Origin: Candidatus Nanopelagicaceae bacterium
GTDB lineage: Bacteria > Actinomycetota > Actinomycetes > Nanopelagicales > Nanopelagicaceae
Length of the DNA: 5,692 nucleotides
Direction of reading: 5' to 3'
Assembly (NCBI GenBank): GCA_947478965.1
Contig: CANJXW010000046.1
Coordinates: 1-5,692 of the forward strand
Position numbers and translations under genes: made by a program. Shown one piece after another: positions 1 through 4,824 of this stretch. Numbering within the stretch: the stretch's first letter is position 1; the number at the start of each line of letters is the position of its first letter. The notes under the pieces are model-generated. The model was not told where the DNA came from. It saw only the letters and a program-made list of their open reading frames with translations, and did not search any database.

Positions 1-1
1 A

Positions 2-595
2 CAACTCCCTGTTGCGCTGACGTATGTCGAAGGCCCGCAGACTCTCATCTCATTTCATGCAGGGGCGAATGATGCTTTGCGTCCTGGATTTAATCCTGCC
101 GTTGCACGAGATATTTATATGAACGCTGTACGCAAAGCTGCAGCATCAGGTGCAACGGTGATGCTCTTTACTGTTTTAGAAGATACAGGCAACAAAGGCA
201 GAGCAGCTGAGCTATGGAAAGCGCGCTTTGGCGAATTCAATAAGAGCGTTCGCGAAGTCGGCGCTGAAGTCGGCGCCATAGTTCATGATGCAAATAGCGA
301 GGAATTCTTTAAAGATAATCGCTTCTTGGCATTTGATCGTCTGCATCTCAATAGTGATGGCCACACTCGTGTAGCCGATGCAGTTCTTGAAAAGTTGGGA
401 TATGAATTTAATCCGCAGTGGAGAACCCCACTGCCAGATGCTCTTCCTACCCCGTGGCTTACAGAGCGAGCTATTTCAGCGGCATGGTTTGCCACCTTTG
501 TGCTGCCATGGGTCTGGCGCAGAGTTCGTGGAAAATCATCAGGCGATGGTCGAAGCGCTAAATATCCTCTTCCAACGGCCTGGCCCCTCGCCTAA
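2..595 (+). CDS. SGNH/GDSL-family hydrolase, 5' end missing (C-terminal 197 residues)
   Basis: The reading frame is open from base 2 to a TAA at 593-595, so the gene starts left of the window. The visible part carries the later SGNH blocks. Block III is G-A-N-D at visible residues 21-24, which supplies the oxyanion-hole Asn. Block V is D-R-L-H at residues 112-115, with the catalytic Asp112 and His115, followed by the usual L-N-x-D-G-H. The GDSL block with the nucleophilic Ser must lie upstream and is not seen. Family members are esterases, lipases or acylhydrolases acting on small acyl or acetyl esters; the substrate cannot be told from this fragment. The tail (PWVWRRVRGKSSGDG, about residues 169-183) resembles the C-terminus of actinobacterial cytosolic SGNH hydrolases as I recall them, so this end appears intact. 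The hydrophobic stretch just before it is short and I do not call it a membrane segment. Family call is confident, substrate unknown. Confidence 0.88.
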   Translation, partial: QLPVALTYVEGPQTLISFHAGANDALRPGFNPAVARDIYMNAVRKAAASGATVMLFTVLEDTGNKGRAAELWKARFGEFNKSVREVGAEVGAIVHDANSEEFFKDNRFLAFDRLHLNSDGHTRVADAVLEKLGYEFNPQWRTPLPDALPTPWLTERAISAAWFATFVLPWVWRRVRGKSSGDGRSAKYPLPTAWPLA

Positions 596-604
596 TTTCC
601 ACGA

Positions 605-642
605 TTTTCAGATTGCGCCGATAACTGCCATAATTACGCCCG
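605..642 (+). promoter_or_regulatory. Possible promoter for tRNA-Thr and the carbonic anhydrase
   Basis: CATAAT at 629-634 matches the TATAAT -10 consensus at five of six positions. TTTTCA at 605-610 matches TTGACA at four of six, with an 18-base spacer. Transcription would begin near 641-642, leaving a leader of about 16 bases before the mature tRNA end at 658, to be removed by RNase P. The rest of the 596-657 gap shows no hairpin plus T-run, so no intrinsic terminator for the upstream hydrolase is visible, and read-through into the tRNA is possible. Identified by eye only. Confidence 0.42.
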
Positions 643-657
643 TTCGAAAAGCAATAC

Positions 658-729
658 GCCTCCCTAGCTCAGTGGTAGAGCAACGCACTTGTAATGCGTA
701 GGTCGTCAGTTCAATCCTGACGGGGGGCT
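658..729 (+). tRNA. tRNA-Thr, anticodon TGT
   Basis: The full cloverleaf can be drawn. The acceptor stem pairs GCCTCCC (658-664) with GGGGGGC (722-728), with one T-G wobble. The D stem pairs GCTC (667-670) with GAGC (678-681). The anticodon stem pairs ACGCA (683-687) with TGCGT (695-699) around the loop CTTGTAA, giving anticodon TGT (691 is its central G; bases 690-692). The variable region is AGGTC (700-704). The T stem pairs GTCAG (705-709) with CTGAC (717-721) around TTCAATC. The discriminator is T729. No CCA is encoded, so the 3' end must be added by CCA-adding enzyme. It reads ACA and other ACN threonine codons by wobble. The carbonic anhydrase start codon follows after only 23 bases. 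Confidence 0.96.
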
Positions 730-738
730 CTGGTTTAA

Positions 739-747
739 GAGGAAGGG
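739..747 (+). promoter_or_regulatory. Ribosome binding site that fixes the GTG start of the carbonic anhydrase
   Basis: The purine-rich run GAGGAAGGG occupies 739-747, ending five bases before the GTG at 753. Its GAGG core lies ten bases from the start, within the normal Shine-Dalgarno range. It lies wholly in the 23-base gap after the tRNA, so ribosomes could load only if the tRNA end does not block the site. It supports GTG753 over any later ATG, because the first ATG-encoded Met falls inside the conserved zinc-binding motif. Confidence 0.7.
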
Positions 748-752
748 AAACC

Positions 753-1271
753 GTGCAAAAGAACAATTTCCCTCATGAAGAGTTTAAAGATCTCATCTCT
801 GCAAATACCGAATATGTAAAGACTTTTAAATATTCAGAGCTCACCGGTAGCGCAAAGCAAGGCCTTGCAATCGTGACATGTATGGACTCTCGCATCAATC
901 CTTTATCGGTCGTTGGAATGCGCTCTGGAGATGCAAAGATTCTCCGCAACGCTGGCGCCCGCGTCACAGAAGACGTTTTGCGTACATTAGTTCTTGCAAC
1001 ATATCTTCTCGGTGTTAATCGAATTCTTGTCATGCCACATACCGATTGCAGAATGGCTCAAGGTGAAGAATCTGCAATTCATGCGCTGATCGATGAGCAA
1101 TACGGAATCGATACACGTAGCCTCGAGTTTAAAACTACGGGTAACCAAGAGGCAGCACTTGCAACTGATGTAACGCGAGTTCGTTCTTATCCGCTGTTGC
1201 GCGATGGCGTAACTGTTGGTGGAGCAATTTACGATGTAAAGACTGGGACTATTCGCCCGGTTGATTGCTAA
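753..1271 (+). CDS. Small beta-class carbonic anhydrase
   Basis: This 172-residue protein should interconvert CO2 and bicarbonate in the cytoplasm using one Zn2+. The beta-class motifs are complete. Cys43-Met-Asp45-Ser-Arg47 gives the first zinc cysteine and the Asp/Arg catalytic dyad. His96-Thr-Asp-Cys99 gives the other two zinc ligands. RNAGARVTEDVLRTL (residues 65-79) is the typical helix after the first motif. Its length and the absence of extensions place it with short actinobacterial enzymes such as Mycobacterium Rv1284. The GTG start at 753 is supported by an upstream purine-rich Shine-Dalgarno run. The gene follows tRNA-Thr by 23 bases with no visible terminator between, so the two are probably co-transcribed. 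Its last 23 bases overlap the convergent alpha/beta hydrolase gene. Bicarbonate supply for carboxylases is the usual role, but the neighbours do not narrow it. Strong family call. Confidence 0.93.
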   Translation: MQKNNFPHEEFKDLISANTEYVKTFKYSELTGSAKQGLAIVTCMDSRINPLSVVGMRSGDAKILRNAGARVTEDVLRTLVLATYLLGVNRILVMPHTDCRMAQGEESAIHALIDEQYGIDTRSLEFKTTGNQEAALATDVTRVRSYPLLRDGVTVGGAIYDVKTGTIRPVDC

Positions 1272-2049
1272 CTCTACGAATCGGCATCTTCGTAACTGGG
1301 TAACTTAGATCCCCAAGGAAATGTGAAATCATCGCGTTAAAGAGACCGGGCTTTTCCTTTGGAACAATGTGAGACGTCCCAGGAATTATTGCTAGCTGGC
1401 CAAGTGGAAGCGCTTCATAGAGAGTAATTGTGTGGTGGTGTGAAATAACATCGTCATCTCCTGCAAGAACTAAGACAGGAACTTCAATCTTTGCAAGATC
1501 TGCTGGCGTCAGTGTTGGTTCGACCTTCCAGATATCGAGCATCTTCTTAATTTTCTCGTTCAGTGTGTGCGGTGCATCAGGTGAAGTTCGGTTGTATTCG
1601 TCTTGATCTTCTTCACTCGCTGGAACAAAAGGCATATCGATGGAAGTGCCTGTGTGATCGTAATTCGCACCGATTGCGACGATTGATTTAACAAGGTCAG
1701 GACGTTGGATCGCCACCATCAAGGCGATGATTCCGCCATCGCTCCACCCAATTAAATGTGCAGGCTCTTTAACTACATCTTCAAGATAGGCAATTGCTTC
1801 CTTGGTTTGAAAATCAAAGTGATAACTGCCGGCGCGATCGCTTGTATATCCATGTCCTGCACGGTCATAGGCAAAGAGGTGGAAATCAGGCTCAAGTTCG
1901 GGGACGAGGACATAATCCCAATGAGAAGTCTGGCTGAGGCCGCCATGCAACAGGACTACTGCTTCGCCGTTATCGGCCCATTCATAGTTAAAGATTTGGT
2001 GGCCACGAAGGTCACGATAAGCGCCTTCACTCGTGAAATCTGAGTCCAT
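1249..2049 (-). CDS. Alpha/beta-fold hydrolase, second gene of the NDH-2 unit
   Basis: This 266-residue protein has the full alpha/beta hydrolase plan. H-G-G at residues 35-37 forms the oxyanion loop. The nucleophile elbow is G-W-S-D-G with Ser103. L-A-G-D-D-D at 195-200 carries the acid residue, most likely Asp198 or Asp199. P-G-T-S-H at 223-227 provides the catalytic His227. A lid region lies at about residues 130-180. There is no signal peptide, so it is probably cytosolic. Family members hydrolyse esters, lactones, C-C bonds or haloalkanes; I cannot assign a substrate. The core fold should end near FLGD (243-247), leaving a tail of about 20 basic and polar residues read over the end of the carbonic anhydrase gene. 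It starts 13 bases after the NDH-2 stop codon and has no obvious Shine-Dalgarno sequence, so it is probably co-transcribed and translationally coupled with NDH-2. Confidence 0.88.
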   Translation of the reverse strand: MDSDFTSEGAYRDLRGHQIFNYEWADNGEAVVLLHGGLSQTSHWDYVLVPELEPDFHLFAYDRAGHGYTSDRAGSYHFDFQTKEAIAYLEDVVKEPAHLIGWSDGGIIALMVAIQRPDLVKSIVAIGANYDHTGTSIDMPFVPASEEDQDEYNRTSPDAPHTLNEKIKKMLDIWKVEPTLTPADLAKIEVPVLVLAGDDDVISHHHTITLYEALPLGQLAIIPGTSHIVPKEKPGLFNAMISHFLGDLSYPVTKMPIRRVSNQPGE

Positions 2050-2077
2050 TACTGGGAATCCGCTACTGGCTATCCAT
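2050..2077 (-). repeat. Short imperfect tandem repeat at the NDH-2/hydrolase junction
   Basis: On the plus strand TACTGGGAATCC (2050-2061) and TACTGGCTATCC (2064-2075) match at ten of twelve bases with a 14-base period. One copy is the intergenic spacer just before the hydrolase start; the other covers the last codons and stop of NDH-2. It may be a small duplication that made the spacer, or chance. Confidence 0.4.
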
Positions 2078-3310
2078 GATGTGGCGATTGCCGCGATCGA
2101 AAGTCAGGTAGTTCCATGTCCAATCTGCGATGGTGCCAATCTTGTTACGCCCACCGAGAAGATAGAAAAGGTGCAGCCAGAGCCATGCATACCAAGCAGG
2201 GATGCCTGCCATGCGGAAATTTTTGACTTCAACAACGGCCTTGTGTCGACCAATTGTTGCCATCGAACCTTTGTCACGATATTTGAAATCTTTTGGTTCA
2301 AGTCCTTTAACAACGCGCATAATTTGTGCAGCAACCCATTTACCTTGTTGAAGTGCAACGGGTGCAACCATCGGTAGGAAACGACCATCGGCGCCTTTAG
2401 CTCCGGAGATATCTCCGATCGCCCAAACATATGGATAATGTGAAACGCGAAGTGATTGTTCGACATCGATACGAGTTCCGGCGAGTGGCAAGTTAAGAAG
2501 ACCGCCTGTTGGTTCTCCCTTAACGCCTGCAGCCCAAATAGTTACTTCAGATGGGATTGCTTCCCCACCTTTAATAAGAATCTGACGTGGTTTAACTTCT
2601 TGTACAGCGGTGTTGAGCAGAACTTTTACCCCGAGGCTTTCAAGATCTCTCTTTGCGCGAGCAGATAGCTTTTCGCTAAACATCGGCAAGATACGAGGCC
2701 CTGCTTCAATGAGATAGATATCAATATGCTCTGCAGCATTTGCTTCATCGTTCTTGAGTGGTCCGCGCTTGAGTTCGGCAAGTGCGCCAGCCATTTCAAC
2801 GCCAGTTGGTCCACCACCGACAACGCTGAGAGAAAGACGTGTTTGATCTTCAAAGCGACATAGATCTTCAAAACGGCGCATGACTTCAGCGCGAATTGCG
2901 ATCGCTTCATGAACGCTCTTCATTCCGAGCGCATTCTCTTCAACGCCCAAAACGCCAAAGTCAGCGGTTGCAGATCCAAGGGCAACAATCAGATGGTCGA
3001 ATTCGAGAACCTCAGAGCTATCGAGTTTGACTGATTTATTTTTATGATCGACAGAGATCGGCGACCCCATGCGAAATTTCACACCGCTCTTGCGAAGTGC
3101 GCCACGGACGGGATGAGCGACGTGATCTGCGGCAAGGCCTGCAGTTGCTACTTGATACAGAAGCGGAAGAAATGTTTGAAAGTTATGGCGATCGACCACT
3201 GTGACATCTGCGCTACCTGCAAGAGCCTTCGCCGCTGTTAATCCGCCAAAACCTGCGCCTAAAATGACAACTTTTGGACGAGTGGCGCGATCTGATGTGG
3301 AAGTCGACAT
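2063..3310 (-). CDS. ndh: Type II NADH dehydrogenase (NDH-2), NADH:quinone oxidoreductase
   Basis: This 415-residue flavoprotein should oxidise NADH and reduce membrane quinone without pumping protons. G-A-G-F-G-G-L at 18-24 is the FAD-binding dinucleotide loop, with the acidic strand end at Asp40. V-G-G-G-P-T-G-V-E at 164-172 is the second Rossmann loop, for NADH. W-A-I-G-D at 296-300 contacts FAD. A-P-V-A-L-Q-Q-G at 316-323 matches the quinone-site AQxAxQ region. The C-terminus (about 372-405) is rich in Trp, Leu and Tyr, as in the amphipathic helices that hold NDH-2 on the inner face of the membrane. The length is close to the family norm. The ATG at 3310 sits 23 bases from the divergent SDR gene and lacks a Shine-Dalgarno sequence. 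A -10-like TAGACT six bases upstream suggests a leaderless message. It heads a two-gene unit with the alpha/beta hydrolase. Confidence 0.94.
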   Translation of the reverse strand: MSTSTSDRATRPKVVILGAGFGGLTAAKALAGSADVTVVDRHNFQTFLPLLYQVATAGLAADHVAHPVRGALRKSGVKFRMGSPISVDHKNKSVKLDSSEVLEFDHLIVALGSATADFGVLGVEENALGMKSVHEAIAIRAEVMRRFEDLCRFEDQTRLSLSVVGGGPTGVEMAGALAELKRGPLKNDEANAAEHIDIYLIEAGPRILPMFSEKLSARAKRDLESLGVKVLLNTAVQEVKPRQILIKGGEAIPSEVTIWAAGVKGEPTGGLLNLPLAGTRIDVEQSLRVSHYPYVWAIGDISGAKGADGRFLPMVAPVALQQGKWVAAQIMRVVKGLEPKDFKYRDKGSMATIGRHKAVVEVKNFRMAGIPAWYAWLWLHLFYLLGGRNKIGTIADWTWNYLTFDRGNRHIMDSQ

Positions 3311-3333
3311 GGATGGAGTCTAGGCTCATCGGT
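3311..3333. promoter_or_regulatory. Divergent overlapping -10 elements for two probably leaderless genes
   Basis: The whole gap between the NDH-2 and SDR start codons is 23 bases. On the minus strand TAGACT (3322 down to 3317) lies six bases before the A of the NDH-2 ATG at 3310. On the plus strand TAGGCT (3321-3326) lies seven bases before the A of the SDR ATG at 3334. Both fit TAnnnT, and they share the T-A pair at 3321-3322. The ten bases AGTCTAGGCT (3317-3326) form an 8-of-10 palindrome centred on CTAG. These distances would put each transcription start at or within one base of the start codon. No good -35 hexamer is visible on either side; any -35 contact would fall inside the opposite gene. 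The call rests on spacing and the absence of Shine-Dalgarno sequences, so it remains a prediction. Confidence 0.5.
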
Positions 3334-4824
3334 ATGAACATGGAGACTTCAAATCGCCTTTATCTAGTCACTGGAGCATCGGGATATGTCGGAGGCCGAT
3401 TGGTTCGAGATTTAGTCGCAGATGGATGTTCGGTTCGAGTTCTCGTGCGCGATGCTGGGAAAATTCAAGGACAACCATGGGTCACTCAGGTTGAAATTGT
3501 CGAAGGCAATGCAAATAATTTGGAAGATATGCGCCGCGCACTCCATGGTGTTCATACCGCCTATTACCTTCTCCATTCGATTAATGCAGGCACTAATTTC
3601 GATGAGATCGAATCTCAGATGGCTAAGAATTTCTCTCTTGCTGCCGAAGTAGAGCAGGTTTCGCAGATTGTTTATCTTGGCGGAATTGCAAATGATGAAA
3701 ACCGAAGCAAGCACCTTGCATCTCGAATGAATACAGGAACTCAGCTTGCATCGGGTTCGACCCCAGTTCTTGAACTGCGCGCAGGAATCATTATTGGATC
3801 AGGTTCTGCGTCATTTGAAATGTTGCGCCACCTCACACATCGCCTGCCGATTATGACGACTCCTAAATGGGTTTCAAATCTCACCCAGCCGATTTCTATC
3901 CGAGATGTCTTGTATTACCTGCGCCAAATCGCACAGCTCAAAGAGCCAGTTAATAAGATCTGCGATATTGGCGGAACTGAAGTTCTCTCCTATGCCGACA
4001 TGATGCAGAAATTTGCCAAGTTATCTGGTCTGCGCAAACGTTTGATTATTCAAGTACCAGTCTTAACTCCAAAACTTTCGAGTCTCTGGATTGGTCTTGT
4101 GACCCCAGTGCCAACATCTCTTGCACGGCCACTTGTTGAATCACTCATCAGCGAAGTTGTTGCCGATAAAGCAAAGAGCATTGATGCAATTATCCCGCCA
4201 CCTCCCGAAGGATTTATCAGCGTCGAACGAGCGATAACTATGGCGCTCTCAAAGATTGCAGATAGCCAGGTTGAAACACGTTGGTCTGATGCGGCATACC
4301 CAACAGCTCCGTGGCAGAAAGCTCAAGGAGATCCATCATGGGCGGGCGAGATGATTCTGCGCGATGTTCGCCATCGCGAGACAGATGCACCGATGAGCGC
4401 TGTATGGGATGCGATCGAATGTATTGGTGGCGAAAATGGTTGGTACGGAGCAGATTTCCTTTGGTATGCACGCGGATTATTAGATCGCGCAGTTGGTGGC
4501 GTTGGGCTTCGTCGTGGTCGCCGTGATCCAAAGACTCTTCGCGTGGGAGATAGTTTAGATTTTTGGAGAGTAGAAGCGCTCGAGCGCGGTGTTCGCCTTA
4601 AACTGTATGCAGAGATGATCTTGCCAGGTAAGGCGTGGCTTGAATTTCGCATCGAAGAGAAAGATGGAATGACACATATAACTCAAGAGGCAAGCTTTAG
4701 TCCTCGCGGGTTAGGTGGTCAGCTGTACTGGTATTTCGTATTGCCGTTCCACGTTTTTATCTTCCCAACAATGCTGCGCAACTTAATTAGAAGGGCAAAG
4801 CGTTCCGTCTATGGCAATGCATAA
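3334..4824 (+). CDS. Atypical SDR (NmrA/YbjT-like) fused to a C-terminal DUF2867 domain
   Basis: This 496-residue protein has two domains. Residues 8-310 form an atypical short-chain dehydrogenase Rossmann domain, with T-G-A-S-G-Y-V-G at 13-20 binding NAD(P) and R-D at 39-40 ending the second strand. The YLGGIAN stretch (114-120) stands where a classical SDR has its catalytic Tyr-x-x-x-Lys, and no such pair is present, so classical dehydrogenase activity is doubtful. Q-P-I-S-I-R-D-V (185-192) is typical of this subgroup. Residues 315-490 match DUF2867, with GGENGWY (365-371), GGVGLRRGRRDP (388-399), DFWRVE (409-414), LPGKAWLEF (430-438) and PRGLGGQLYWY (457-467). The function of this fusion family is not known to me. 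ATG3334 is chosen because the Rossmann motif begins soon after and a -10-like element lies upstream; ATG3340 is possible. The open frame reaches back to a TTG at 3274, but the extra residues look unlike the family and overlap NDH-2. Confidence 0.88.
   Translation: MNMETSNRLYLVTGASGYVGGRLVRDLVADGCSVRVLVRDAGKIQGQPWVTQVEIVEGNANNLEDMRRALHGVHTAYYLLHSINAGTNFDEIESQMAKNFSLAAEVEQVSQIVYLGGIANDENRSKHLASRMNTGTQLASGSTPVLELRAGIIIGSGSASFEMLRHLTHRLPIMTTPKWVSNLTQPISIRDVLYYLRQIAQLKEPVNKICDIGGTEVLSYADMMQKFAKLSGLRKRLIIQVPVLTPKLSSLWIGLVTPVPTSLARPLVESLISEVVADKAKSIDAIIPPPPEGFISVERAITMALSKIADSQVETRWSDAAYPTAPWQKAQGDPSWAGEMILRDVRHRETDAPMSAVWDAIECIGGENGWYGADFLWYARGLLDRAVGGVGLRRGRRDPKTLRVGDSLDFWRVEALERGVRLKLYAEMILPGKAWLEFRIEEKDGMTHITQEASFSPRGLGGQLYWYFVLPFHVFIFPTMLRNLIRRAKRSVYGNA

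Noticed and set aside
458..525. C-terminal membrane anchor in the SGNH hydrolase
   Set aside because: The hydrophobic run is short and interrupted, and it leads into a tail typical of soluble actinobacterial relatives.
378..701. Plus-strand 107-codon open frame crossing the SGNH hydrolase end and the tRNA
   Set aside because: It is out of frame with the clear hydrolase tail and ends inside the tRNA; no family motif is seen.
1275..1294. Hairpin TACGAA/TTCGTA as an intrinsic terminator for the carbonic anhydrase
   Set aside because: The stem is only six pairs with two GC pairs, and no T-run follows on either strand. It is kept only as part of the overlap observation.
2104..2466. Minus-strand 120-codon open frame inside NDH-2
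   Set aside because: It is a shadow of the NDH-2 frame, whose quinone-site and C-terminal motifs lie in the same bases.
3274..3333. A 20-residue N-terminal extension of the SDR gene from a TTG at 3274, with in-frame ATGs at 3295 and 3313
   Set aside because: The added residues are rich in Trp, Met and Arg, do not resemble the start of a Rossmann protein, and would overlap the 5' end of NDH-2. The -10-like element would also fall inside the gene.
4238..4652. Several open frames on both strands opposite or shifted from the DUF2867 domain
   Set aside because: They are compositionally odd (Arg/Ser/Pro-rich), have no recognisable motif, and the DUF2867 motifs explain this stretch.
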